Shown here: piece by piece, positions 15,313 through 24,116 of the stretch
Position numbering within the stretch: the stretch's first letter is position 1
How the letters are laid out: the number at the start of each line of letters is the position of its first letter
NCBI RefSeq assembly: GCF_003217495.1
Contig: NZ_QJSW01000034.1
Coordinates: forward strand, 1 to 42,906
From: Paenibacillus barcinonensis
GTDB taxonomy: Bacteria; Bacillota; Bacilli; Paenibacillales; Paenibacillaceae
Direction: 5' to 3'
DNA length: 42,906 nt
The notes under the pieces: generated by a model
What the model was told of the DNA's origin: nothing
Databases searched by the model: none
The model's input: only the letters and a program-made list of their open reading frames with translations
Position numbers and translations under genes: made by a program

Positions 15313-18300
15313 TTAGTGCTGTAGCTGTGCGAGAATCTGCGGGTCTTTAATTTTTGTATCCTCGGACAACAGTACGATCTTGGACAAAATCTCGGCTGTT
15401 CTTGGATCTTCATCCAAAAACGGAAGGAAGATACGTCCGCGATGCTGGCTGTGCACCGGCACTATGTGCAATGCACCTGTGGCCTGCTTGAAGACATTGC
15501 CGCTTCCTAAATGAACAGCATATTCACCCAAATCTCCCTCGATACGTGCATAGTTGCCATCCAGGCGCACATTATTGATTTTGAGCAGACGCAAGGATTC
15601 CTTCACAATGACATGACGCATTTCAATCGTTGTGAGGCTTGCCTCTGGATCAACACCACCTACATGAGCAATGCTGACGACCAGATCAACATCACGCATT
15701 ACCTCGGAGAAAAACACGGGCGGAACGTCCTTTAATTCCACCGGTTTATACGTACGACGATCATAAAATTGCACTGTTTCCAGCGTAGGGGCTTCGGTAT
15801 CTGCCGGAGAGAACCAGTCAGCCATCGCATAGAGACTGGCAATCAAGTTATGCTCATAACTTACCTTTTGCAAGCCCTCCTCATAACTTACAGTCCATTG
15901 ACGGCCTTTCAGCAGGCTGGCTGTTTTGTTCGGCTGAATCTGATAACCGGCATACCTGCGTGATACTGTCCCTTGTGCAAGCTCATCCTCGTTAGGCAGA
16001 TAGAGCTCACGGAAAACCTGCTTGAACGGCTGACGCTCCTGACGATCAAACAGCTCTCTTTGGAACTCGCTCCATTCGCCGCTCTGATACAGATGCAACG
16101 GATGTGCAATCAGCAGAGCATCTTCCTCCTTGAGCATATGGACTGTACCTTCTGCTCCTGGAGTAATCAGTCCACCCGCCTTCGCATCGAATCTGCCAAG
16201 CTGCTCACCAGACTGGAATATCAATGTTTTTAACAACGGCTGAATGACTGGATTGCTCATCAGATTGACAATCTCCTGACATCTAAAAGCCGTGCCTGCG
16301 TTCATCGAACGCTCCAGTTCCCGTTTGGCCCGACGATACTGATCAGCCAGATCAGACTTCAGCTCTTTCAATTCTGCAATATAACCATCTTTTTTGAATC
16401 GTGCCGGTACAGACTTCAGTGTTTTGCCTTTGCTGACAATAACCAGATCGGATTGGCCCTCATCATTAATAACGAGATGTACCGTGGTATCTTCATCAAG
16501 TGCATGAGGCTCGAAATAAGACTTCATCTCATCCAGCTTGCGAGCCTCCATATCCCACATCAGACGTGTTACATCCACATAACCTGCATTACGTGCAAGG
16601 TTGCCGAGTGCTATCTGCGATGCCAATCCCTCGCTTGCACGGCGCTGTGCCCCAAACTGCTTGCTCTGCATCAGGAATTTCTGAATAAAGTCGTAACGCT
16701 CACGTAAATCCTGCTCACGTTCTTCGGTTAGTGGAATCAAGCTATAGGTCAATAAATGATCCTTGTTGCGTTTGTCTGCAACGGATTCACGCATCTCCTT
16801 CAGGCTAAGCTTGCCCAGCGCGGCATCAGCGAACAATTGCGATCTGCGATGATTAGCCCCGCCAGAGATGTACTTGGCACAATCGTACAGCAAATTGAAA
16901 CGTTCTTCCCCTACTGCCGCATAGGCTTCTTCAAACCAGGCAATATCAAAGGCTCCATCGTTAAAATCTTGCGCAGTGATTGGCGAATAGTGCGCAACAA
17001 TCGTTTCCTTTTCTGCGGTAAACTGTTCGTTAATATGCGCGTGGAAATACCATGCTGCACTACGAAGTCCTTCCCAGCCGAGATGCTTCGCTACTAATTC
17101 CATCCATTGAGGCGCATACATCGCTGCCTCCAGCAGCTTTTTCTCGTTAAACGGGTACTTCTGAAGCAGTTCACCCAGCAGCACCTCATCCTCGCCATCC
17201 CGAGGGTAACACTGCTTAATTAGATAACTAAACGTTTCTTTACGAGTCGTATTGCCCCCATAGCTGTAGATATAACCACGGACAAAAGTATCCTGATCCA
17301 TCGCAGAGACCAGATGAACCCAATGCTCCATACCCTCGATTCGTTCCAGCTTCATCGCAAGTGTACTTACTTCCGTGGACAATTCTCCTCGAGTCAGCTC
17401 AATCTCCAGAATGCGATTCACGGCAGTATCCCGCAGTTGCATCAGCTTTGGATCATCTTTAATACGCTCTGTACGAGTCGATGTCATGTCACGGATGAAG
17501 ACAAAACGTTGATGCCCCGTAAACAGCTGCTGGTATATTTCCTGCTCATCAATGAGTTCTAACTGATAGGCACGCAGGAAATCATCCAGCGACAGCAACG
17601 ATAACGGATAGTACGGCTCCACAAGATGAGAGAATTGATAGGCTGTCTGGAAGTAACGTTTGAAACTGTCATTGTCATATACGTTATTTCTCACAACATT
17701 ATTCCACGGACCTGTCAGGACGTGAAGCATGCCTGTTTCCTTTTCCAGCTGCTCCGCTGGCATGCTTGAAATAATGAAAGCCCAGGCATTCTCCGCAGCC
17801 TCAAAAATCTCAATTGAATCACAATCCAGAAATGCCGCCAAGATCAGAGCCTGAACCTGATTCTTATACGTGAGAGCCTCCATCATTTCATGTAGCTTGA
17901 CAATCTCATTCAACGGATAAATCTGCTCTGCAAATGTGTGGCGCCAACCCTCGAGCAATGAAATCTTTCTTAATTCATCATACTCATATTGGTTCACATA
18001 GAACGAATAATGTTCATTCAGTTTGCTGTTCAGCTTACCTAACTGCAATTCTACATACAACTGTAGCCATTCCATTCCGGTAAGCCCGCTCTGCTCGATA
18101 TATTGCTTCCACACTTCAGTCAGCGGGAATTGATCCATCTCTTTCATTTTGGATCGTTCTGCATAAGGAACCATTGAACGCAAGCCGGCCCCGACGAGCA
18201 GCGTCTCTCTATATCCGGCATAATACTCCACAACATACTCATAATCCCTATGTTCATGCACCAGTGCATTCAAGCCTTCCAGAATGCCTCGAATCTTATC

Positions 18301-20283
18301 TAACGATAATCGAAAAATATCCTTTGGACCGTTGCCGCTGTGGTCACGCTCCTCATTCAGCAACGGTTCATGTCGATTCGGATCAAACAGACCATATCCA
18401 TTGGAGGATGTGTAGCGGCTGCCTTTTTCAAGCAGTTTGTCCAAGAGCTTCTGCTCCTTGGCTGTAGGCTTATCCAACTGCTCCGCCAAAGGTTTGAGCT
18501 GCTCCAGCTGCTCTGCTCGCGCTTCATCCCCTTGTATCTCCGTTAACAGCTCAAGTGCCCCCAAACGCTGCAGCTCACTCTTGGCCTGGAGTAAACGCCC
18601 GACCGAATCCTTCAGCTTTTCAACCGACTGCAGCAGCAGAACTTGAATGACCTTCTGTCGAAGAGAGCCCGTTTTGAGCTTCAGCAGCGCTTCCATCTGC
18701 TGCATCTCCTCGCCAGTCAGCGAGAGCCGTTTCACCTTGATCAGTGCACTTTCACGATTGCTGATGCTCTTGTCGGATAAACTCTCAAACACAAACTGCC
18801 GTTGCACCTCGTTATCAGGCTCCTGCACAAACTGGGTTAACAGTTCGCCACGTAACTCAGGGCTCAAGCGCTCCTTCAAAATTATGACTTCAGCAATCCA
18901 TTCAGCATCCATATCATAGGCGGCCAGATATAACATCTTCTTAATTATGTCATCTGCATCCATACGATATTGAACATAATCCAGCACTCTTGAAGGTCCG
19001 TTTGAACCGCCCTTCGGAATGAAATCCAGCATCTTTTTGAATGAATCAAAATCATGACGGCGCGCGGCTTTATCTTCAAGCACATCCCAGCGAGGAACAT
19101 ATACACTTCGTTGATGCTCTCCCTCTTCAAAGCTCCAATTATGCGTGTATGCAGCGGTATAATTTTGCACAACCCAGTGCATCAATTCCAGGTCCTGTAC
19201 ATCCAGATCATTACGTGCCATAGCAAGCCGCAGTCCCAAATGCTGACTGTTGGCCAGAATGTACTGTGCTACGATTTTTTGATACAATTCACCCTGATCC
19301 ATAATCTCCACAATCTTGCCTTGAAGATCATTCTCCTCAATAACTGCTGTAGCCCACAGGCTGATATATAATTTATTGGCGTTTTTCTCCTGTCTCCATG
19401 CCTCACGAACTTCTTTATGGACAAGTGCCTCGTACGCCTGTTCGGCCAATTGGGACACTACACGCTGGTTCACAGCTTCAAGCCCAAGCCCGGTCCATAC
19501 TCCCAAAGCTCTAACGACAGAACTGAACCGGGTCAGATTGTTGTCCAAAATGATTTTTAATATGTAAATGTAAGCTTCGACCGTTCCTTCGTCCATTCGC
19601 TCCACAATGCTCTGGCGTAATCCCTCCTGCAGTCTTGCCGCAATCAAGAGCTCACCGATCATATGATAAGCATCCGTCTGCTCGCTCATGAGAATACCCT
19701 TGATTATTTCACCTGTCAGCAATGCAGCCTGGTTATCCCCATAAATCATATCGTGTAGCGCTTGCTTGACTTCAATATTCATATGATCCAGTTCATATGC
19801 TATACAATCCGGCAGCACACTTCGGTATTCATACAGATTAAACTTATCCGGCTCACGAAGGGTCAGGTAATCCATCAAGTGTAAACCTCTGGCCTCCATA
19901 CGAAATAAACCGAGCAGCTTACGGAGCACATGAACGACATGCTGCCTTGGATCGGATGTCCGAAATGGCCTGCGTTCGTAGCTGGTACTATAAGGATAAA
20001 GAGTTGCTCCTTCAGCAATATAACGGAATCGGGCAACAAACGTATCATGGGTCAAGCGTTCAAGCACTTCAATAATGGGTTGAAATAGAGGCTGCTGCTT
20101 CTCCAATGCCAGACTCACCAGCTGTCTTTCCGCGCTGAAATAGCTCTCTTCATCCCCGCGCAAATACGTTGACTCTGCCAAAGTAATCATGTATTTTGCC
20201 AATTCCAGCTGTACTCCGGTAAGAGTGCCTGCCTTCTGCTGCAATCCCTTAATATACGTTTGTACCTGATCTTCCTGATTCAT
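15313..20283 (-). CDS. Giant DUF4132 (MolR-like) protein with helical-repeat N-terminus
   Basis: The protein has 1656 residues with no signal peptide or membrane helices. Most of the chain (to about residue 1250) is alpha-helical and repeat-like, as in HEAT/ARM scaffolds; related proteins carry a DUF5724-type N-terminal part. The region after an ASEGLASQIALGNLARNAGY segment is the DUF4132 domain, the part shared with E. coli YehI/MolR. It includes VTRLMWDMEARKLDE, a helical AELKELKSDLADQYRRAKRELE stretch and a later AGYQIQPNKTASLLKGRQW segment. No enzymatic motif is obvious. The ATG has an AAGGAGG site. The gene follows a 139-residue gene by 31 bases on the same strand. The MoxR-ATPase/VWA genes known beside such proteins in other bacteria are missing here. 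Confidence 0.85.
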   Translation of the reverse strand: MNQEDQVQTYIKGLQQKAGTLTGVQLELAKYMITLAESTYLRGDEESYFSAERQLVSLALEKQQPLFQPIIEVLERLTHDTFVARFRYIAEGATLYPYSTSYERRPFRTSDPRQHVVHVLRKLLGLFRMEARGLHLMDYLTLREPDKFNLYEYRSVLPDCIAYELDHMNIEVKQALHDMIYGDNQAALLTGEIIKGILMSEQTDAYHMIGELLIAARLQEGLRQSIVERMDEGTVEAYIYILKIILDNNLTRFSSVVRALGVWTGLGLEAVNQRVVSQLAEQAYEALVHKEVREAWRQEKNANKLYISLWATAVIEENDLQGKIVEIMDQGELYQKIVAQYILANSQHLGLRLAMARNDLDVQDLELMHWVVQNYTAAYTHNWSFEEGEHQRSVYVPRWDVLEDKAARRHDFDSFKKMLDFIPKGGSNGPSRVLDYVQYRMDADDIIKKMLYLAAYDMDAEWIAEVIILKERLSPELRGELLTQFVQEPDNEVQRQFVFESLSDKSISNRESALIKVKRLSLTGEEMQQMEALLKLKTGSLRQKVIQVLLLQSVEKLKDSVGRLLQAKSELQRLGALELLTEIQGDEARAEQLEQLKPLAEQLDKPTAKEQKLLDKLLEKGSRYTSSNGYGLFDPNRHEPLLNEERDHSGNGPKDIFRLSLDKIRGILEGLNALVHEHRDYEYVVEYYAGYRETLLVGAGLRSMVPYAERSKMKEMDQFPLTEVWKQYIEQSGLTGMEWLQLYVELQLGKLNSKLNEHYSFYVNQYEYDELRKISLLEGWRHTFAEQIYPLNEIVKLHEMMEALTYKNQVQALILAAFLDCDSIEIFEAAENAWAFIISSMPAEQLEKETGMLHVLTGPWNNVVRNNVYDNDSFKRYFQTAYQFSHLVEPYYPLSLLSLDDFLRAYQLELIDEQEIYQQLFTGHQRFVFIRDMTSTRTERIKDDPKLMQLRDTAVNRILEIELTRGELSTEVSTLAMKLERIEGMEHWVHLVSAMDQDTFVRGYIYSYGGNTTRKETFSYLIKQCYPRDGEDEVLLGELLQKYPFNEKKLLEAAMYAPQWMELVAKHLGWEGLRSAAWYFHAHINEQFTAEKETIVAHYSPITAQDFNDGAFDIAWFEEAYAAVGEERFNLLYDCAKYISGGANHRRSQLFADAALGKLSLKEMRESVADKRNKDHLLTYSLIPLTEEREQDLRERYDFIQKFLMQSKQFGAQRRASEGLASQIALGNLARNAGYVDVTRLMWDMEARKLDEMKSYFEPHALDEDTTVHLVINDEGQSDLVIVSKGKTLKSVPARFKKDGYIAELKELKSDLADQYRRAKRELERSMNAGTAFRCQEIVNLMSNPVIQPLLKTLIFQSGEQLGRFDAKAGGLITPGAEGTVHMLKEEDALLIAHPLHLYQSGEWSEFQRELFDRQERQPFKQVFRELYLPNEDELAQGTVSRRYAGYQIQPNKTASLLKGRQWTVSYEEGLQKVSYEHNLIASLYAMADWFSPADTEAPTLETVQFYDRRTYKPVELKDVPPVFFSEVMRDVDLVVSIAHVGGVDPEASLTTIEMRHVIVKESLRLLKINNVRLDGNYARIEGDLGEYAVHLGSGNVFKQATGALHIVPVHSQHRGRIFLPFLDEDPRTAEILSKIVLLSEDTKIKDPQILAQLQH

Positions 20284-20314
20284 TCTGTTCTCCTCCTTGT
20301 CATCCTGCTTTTGA

Positions 20315-20734
20315 CTACCATAGACGTCCTGCTAACATTGTAAAACGAATAAATGCCACATCGGCACCATCCTCAATGGACAGAGGCTCATCCAGCGCTT
20401 CGAGCTCATGATCATTCAGAAATACTTTGTAGAGCCCATCCTCGTAGGCAAGTATTGCGGCCTCCTTGGCCTCGGCCAGATCAGGAACGCCCTCGCCATT
20501 TACCGAGCCAAAACCAACCTTTCCCGCAGCGCCCTGAGCTCCGATCTCCTCCGGCATAAGATAAGCAAGCATGGACGAAGTATTTCTCCTCTCCTCGAAA
20601 GCTTGTACCTGTGCTTCGACCATGCTTTCAATAAGAAGCCTAAGCGTGCGGGTTGTTTCTGGAACCTCGACTGCTTGCCTGGCGAGAGCCGGCTTGCGTT
20701 TCCCCAAACTTTTCACTGTAACCCATATATCCAA
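20315..20734 (-). CDS. Small partner of the DUF4132 protein, possibly beta-grasp-like
   Basis: The 139-residue protein starts at a TTG with a GAGGGG site nine bases before it. Residues 3-45 read as strand-turn-strand-helix. Residues 100-139 end in a run (DEPLSIEDGADVAFIRF then LAGRLW) that recalls the C-terminus of MoaD/ThiS-type ubiquitin-like proteins, where PL-xx-GDEVAF precedes the terminal GG. The terminal GG is absent and a helical insert of about 50 residues separates the two halves. It lies 31 bases upstream of the DUF4132 gene, so the two proteins are almost surely co-expressed and may form a complex. The fold assignment is my inference; the function is unknown. Confidence 0.75.
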   Translation of the reverse strand: MDIWVTVKSLGKRKPALARQAVEVPETTRTLRLLIESMVEAQVQAFEERRNTSSMLAYLMPEEIGAQGAAGKVGFGSVNGEGVPDLAEAKEAAILAYEDGLYKVFLNDHELEALDEPLSIEDGADVAFIRFTMLAGRLW

Positions 20735-20962
20735 TGAAATGCCCCTCTTCTCATCGAATTCTATTCATCCAGATTGAACCAATTGCATGTAGACTTTGAC
20801 AGCCCTCAATGAATACCCCAAATTCGGGCAACTCAAACCAAATAAAATACGTACATATGTACCCCTAATGAACATCATAACCAAAATGAATTTCTCTTTC
20901 ATGGGCCAATAATCATGTTTACATCGAACCTGCGAACTAGTACCTATTTGCGCATAAAACAT
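20735..20962. promoter_or_regulatory. Upstream region of the DUF4132 operon with a 12-bp palindrome
   Basis: There is no gene here. A perfect palindrome GTACATATGTAC lies at 20851-20862, 117 bases before the TTG start of the small partner gene. It is a candidate operator. I could not assign -35 and -10 boxes with confidence. Confidence 0.35.
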
Positions 20963-21000
20963 AAAAACCACTCCATCCCGCATAATCAGGGAATGAGTGG
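20963..21000 (-). terminator. Terminator of the fabF-like gene
   Basis: A 12-bp stem with two mismatches (20968-20979 with 20989-21000) is followed on the minus strand by five T. It lies 90 bases after the fabF stop codon. Confidence 0.75.
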
Positions 21001-21090
21001 CTTGTAATCATATAACATTATATTAACGCATTTACAATCTCGTACTCGATATAGATATCTCAGTAACACCCAACACGGACTGTCGTCAGT

Positions 21091-22335
21091 TCAGGACGAG
21101 TACTTCTGAAGAATAATAACCGCGTTATGCCCGCCAAAGCCAAAGGAGTTGGACATGCCTATCTGTAGATCAGCTTCTCTGGCAGCGTTCGGAACATAAT
21201 CCAGATCACATTCTGCATCTTGCTGCTCCTGATTAATTGTTGGTGGAATAATGCCATGCTGCAGTGTTTGCACAAGGGATATCGCTTCGGCTCCTCCGGC
21301 TGCACCAAGCATATGCCCTGTCATGGATTTATTGGCTGTGATGGGAATACGATAGGCCGCCTCGCCAAAAAGCTGTTTGATCGCTCTCGTTTCCGATAAA
21401 TCCCCCGCCTCCGTGCTGGTCGCATGAGCGTTAATAACATCTATATCACCAGGCTCCAGTTCCGCATCACGCAGTGCTGCCCTCATCGCCAGAAATGCGC
21501 CTCTGCCTTCAGGATGAGTTGCCACCATGTGGTAAGCGTCCGATGTCGCCCCATACCCTGTAACCTCGGCAAGAATAGCTGCTCCCCTTGCCCGCGCATG
21601 AGACAGGGATTCTACAACCAGAACGCCCGCACCCTCAGCCATGACAAATCCATCCCTGCCCGCATCAAACGGGCGACTTGCCGCTGTAACCTCTTCATTT
21701 CTCCCGGATAACGCTGTTGCATTGCCAAAACTCGCAAGAGATATTTCTGTAACTGCCGCTTCCGTCCCGCCAGCAAAAATAACATCTGCTCCTCCATGAC
21801 GAATGAGCCTGAACGCTTCACCAATAGCCGTGTTGCCGATAGAGCAAGCTGTTACCGGGGAAAGCGTTGGGCCCCAACAGCCAAATCTCATGCTCACCGC
21901 CGCTGCTGCCATGTTGGATATCATCATCGGTACAAGCGTGGGGCTGACTCTCCCTGCTCCCCGCTCTTTTAATACACTGCCCTGTTCCATCAAGGTCTGG
22001 ATGCCTCCTATACCGGAGCCAATATACACCCCGACACGCTCCCGATCTATTGAATCCAGCACAAGCCCCGAATGAATCAACGCCTGATCGGCCGCTGCAA
22101 CAGCGAATTGCACAAATCGGTCCATACGCCGTGCTTCCTTTCGTCCAAAGAGCGCTTCCCCGTCAAAATTACGAACGATGCCACCGATTCTTGATTTATA
22201 TAATTCGCTGTCCAGATGCTCGAGTGAAGATATTCCCGATTTCCCTTCCTTCAATGCGTTCCAGAATGTATCCACATCATTCCCGAGTGGAGAGATCACA
22301 CCCATCCCTGTAATCACAACACGTTCTATTGTCAT
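21091..22335 (-). CDS. fabF: Beta-ketoacyl-ACP synthase II, orphan FabF
   Basis: This condensing enzyme extends an acyl chain on acyl carrier protein with malonyl-ACP. With the ATG at 22333-22335 it has 414 residues, the usual FabF length. The Cys-His-His triad is complete: Cys164 in TACSIGN, His304 in NAHATSTEAGD and His341 in GHMLGAAGG. The frame extends to a TTG at 22356 but the ATG matches the family start. It is not next to acpP, fabD, fabG or other synthesis genes. A divergent XRE-type regulator and a shared palindromic operator suggest conditional expression. It may be a second copy serving a special fatty acid or polyketide-like product rather than the housekeeping enzyme. Confidence 0.93.
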   Translation of the reverse strand: MTIERVVITGMGVISPLGNDVDTFWNALKEGKSGISSLEHLDSELYKSRIGGIVRNFDGEALFGRKEARRMDRFVQFAVAAADQALIHSGLVLDSIDRERVGVYIGSGIGGIQTLMEQGSVLKERGAGRVSPTLVPMMISNMAAAAVSMRFGCWGPTLSPVTACSIGNTAIGEAFRLIRHGGADVIFAGGTEAAVTEISLASFGNATALSGRNEEVTAASRPFDAGRDGFVMAEGAGVLVVESLSHARARGAAILAEVTGYGATSDAYHMVATHPEGRGAFLAMRAALRDAELEPGDIDVINAHATSTEAGDLSETRAIKQLFGEAAYRIPITANKSMTGHMLGAAGGAEAISLVQTLQHGIIPPTINQEQQDAECDLDYVPNAAREADLQIGMSNSFGFGGHNAVIILQKYSS

Positions 22336-22427
22336 CCCCGTGCTTCTCCCTTCCAATTATCGTAACGATCTATATTTTTCTGTTTCCTGATGCTTACGTC
22401 TTCATAGTGCCACGTATATATATCCTA

Positions 22428-22456
22428 TTACAAGTTGTCAATTATCATAGTATAAT
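22428..22456 (+). promoter_or_regulatory. Promoter of the XRE-type regulator
   Basis: TTACAA at 22428-22433 and a consensus TATAAT at 22451-22456 are exactly 17 bases apart. The -10 box lies inside the palindromic operator. In the opposite direction a perfect TTGACA (plus 22436-22441) abuts the operator and could be the -35 box of fabF, with TATATA at 22415-22420 as an imperfectly spaced -10. Confidence 0.65.
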
Positions 22457-22470
22457 AACTACTATGATAA
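22442..22470. promoter_or_regulatory. 11-bp perfect inverted repeat, probable operator
   Basis: TTATCATAGTA at 22442-22452 and TACTATGATAA at 22460-22470 are exact reverse complements separated by seven bases. The repeat covers the -10 box of the regulator gene and touches the -35 box of fabF. It is the obvious binding site for the divergent XRE-type protein. Confidence 0.75.
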
Positions 22471-22487
22471 AGTGGAGGAATGATGAT

Positions 22488-23336
22488 ATGAGTGAAACGA
22501 CTCGCTTACAGGCCCTGTCCGCTTTCTTGAAAACACAACGTGCCAGATTATCCCCGGAATCCGTTGGTTTACCTGCCGGAGGCCGGCGAAGAACTCCAGG
22601 TCTGAGAAGAGAAGAAGTGGCCCAATTGGCCGGGGTAAGCACCACATGGTATACCTGGCTGGAGCAAGGGCGAGGCATTCAGGTTTCTCATGCCGTGCTG
22701 GACAGCATAGCCTCTGCCCTCAGACTCACTGCCGATGAACGTAACTATTTGTTTTCACTTGCTTTGGAGCACTATTCAGATCTGCCCGCCCCCGAACCGG
22801 ATACCCTTCAATTGCATCCGTCCCTACAGAAAATTTTGCAGGAACTGCGATATTGTCCGACCATTATCTCTGATCGGCGCTGCTTTATTGTGGGATGGAA
22901 TGAAGCGGCCGCACAGGTCTTTATGAATTTTGAACACATTCCGCTGGAGCAGCGCAATATGATCAGTCTGTTATTTGATCGGAAGGAGCTACGCAGACTT
23001 GCGGTGAACTGGGAGGACTTTGTGAGCGGATTTTTATCTATTTTTCGTGGCTATTATGGTCGTTATGTGGACGATGAATGGTATAATTTATTTTTGAATG
23101 ACATGATAGGACGCCATCCTGATTTTCAGACATTATGGAAACAAAGCAGCGTAAGCAGTGCTCCGGATGTATGGATCGAATTCAGACATTCCAAAGCAGG
23201 CAAGATGCTGTTTGATCTCACTTCATTACAGGTGCAGGGCAATGCCGATTTGCGTTGCAGCATCTATACTCCGGCACCAGAAACCTCAACAGAGCGCAAG
23301 CTACAACAGTTGCTGGAGCGTGCCAGTGAAGTTTGA
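22488..23336 (+). CDS. XRE-family regulator with MmyB-like ligand domain
   Basis: The 282-residue regulator starts at the ATG at 22488, preceded by GGAGG. An open extension of 53 codons further upstream runs through the operator and promoter and is not coding. Residues 8-75 are an XRE-type helix-turn-helix (RRTPGLRREEVAQLAGVSTTWY, then LEQGR). This form of the motif is typical of actinobacterial and bacillar MmyB-type regulators. Residues about 105-270 match the MmyB-like PAS-related ligand domain, which in the family binds fatty-acid-like molecules. That fits with its neighbour fabF. Autoregulation and repression of fabF through the palindrome at 22442-22470 is the likely scheme (inference). 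Confidence 0.9.
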   Translation: MSETTRLQALSAFLKTQRARLSPESVGLPAGGRRRTPGLRREEVAQLAGVSTTWYTWLEQGRGIQVSHAVLDSIASALRLTADERNYLFSLALEHYSDLPAPEPDTLQLHPSLQKILQELRYCPTIISDRRCFIVGWNEAAAQVFMNFEHIPLEQRNMISLLFDRKELRRLAVNWEDFVSGFLSIFRGYYGRYVDDEWYNLFLNDMIGRHPDFQTLWKQSSVSSAPDVWIEFRHSKAGKMLFDLTSLQVQGNADLRCSIYTPAPETSTERKLQQLLERASEV

Positions 23337-23413
23337 TAACGACATGCCTACGAACAGAAATGATGCATTAATAGACAATACACTTATATAACGTGGATTG
23401 AGAAAGGGACACC

Positions 23414-24088
23414 ATGACTAAAGTGCTTATTATAGAGGACGACAACATGCTGGGTGATACGTTATCCCTGTATTTACAAGGAGAAGAGTACGAAGTATGT
23501 CGTGTTGATACCATTTGGGGCGGCCTTTTACAGCTTGAAACCAGACCGGATATCATTTTACTGGACTTGCTGTTACCCGATTCCAAAGAGAAGCATCCAT
23601 GCGCACTGATGCGTGAACATACCTCAGTCCCCATCATCGTCATATCTTCGTTAACCGAGGTCTCCGAGCGTATTCGCTCCTTAACCGACGGTGCGGATGA
23701 TTTTGTCTGCAAGCCCTTCAGCATGCAGGAGTTGAAGGCACGTATCGAGGCTGTATTGAGAAGGTATACGTTGCTGAAAAGTTCCCCCGTGGTTGAACAT
23801 GACACTGGAATCTCGCTCGATCTGGCTCGTCGAACCATTCTGCTGAATCATCGCAGAATCGAGACGACCTTTTCAGAATTCGAAATAATGAAGCTGTTTG
23901 TCGCTCATCCCGGCAAGGTATTCAGTCGATACGCCCTGATCGAGGCTATTCGCGGGATTGATGCCTATATCCATGATCGAACAATAGATGTACACATTAC
24001 GAACCTGCGCAAAAAAATTGAAGACAACCCAAAAACCCCCCAATATATTCAAACGGTATGGGGGGTCGGGTATAAATTCACACCATGA
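23414..24088 (+). CDS. OmpR/PhoB-family response regulator
   Basis: The 224-residue regulator has an N-terminal receiver domain with acidic pocket Asp9/Asp10, phospho-acceptor Asp51 (LLDLLLPDS) and Lys100 (CKPFS). The C-terminal winged helix (residues about 125-224) has the family end motif RTIDVHITNLRKKIE and WGVGYKF. The start has a GAAAGGG site. No histidine kinase follows it on the same strand. The hybrid kinase convergent with it (stop codons 28 bases apart) is the best candidate partner. Its position downstream of the XRE/FabF pair, with a gap of 77 bases, gives no clear operon link. Confidence 0.92.
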   Translation: MTKVLIIEDDNMLGDTLSLYLQGEEYEVCRVDTIWGGLLQLETRPDIILLDLLLPDSKEKHPCALMREHTSVPIIVISSLTEVSERIRSLTDGADDFVCKPFSMQELKARIEAVLRRYTLLKSSPVVEHDTGISLDLARRTILLNHRRIETTFSEFEIMKLFVAHPGKVFSRYALIEAIRGIDAYIHDRTIDVHITNLRKKIEDNPKTPQYIQTVWGVGYKFTP

Positions 24089-24116
24089 GCGAATCACCCT
24101 ATGCTGCACATGATGA

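Noticed and set aside
22329..22487. N-terminal extension of the XRE-type regulator
   Set aside because: It runs through the operator and promoter of the gene. The ATG at 22488 has the binding site and the family start.
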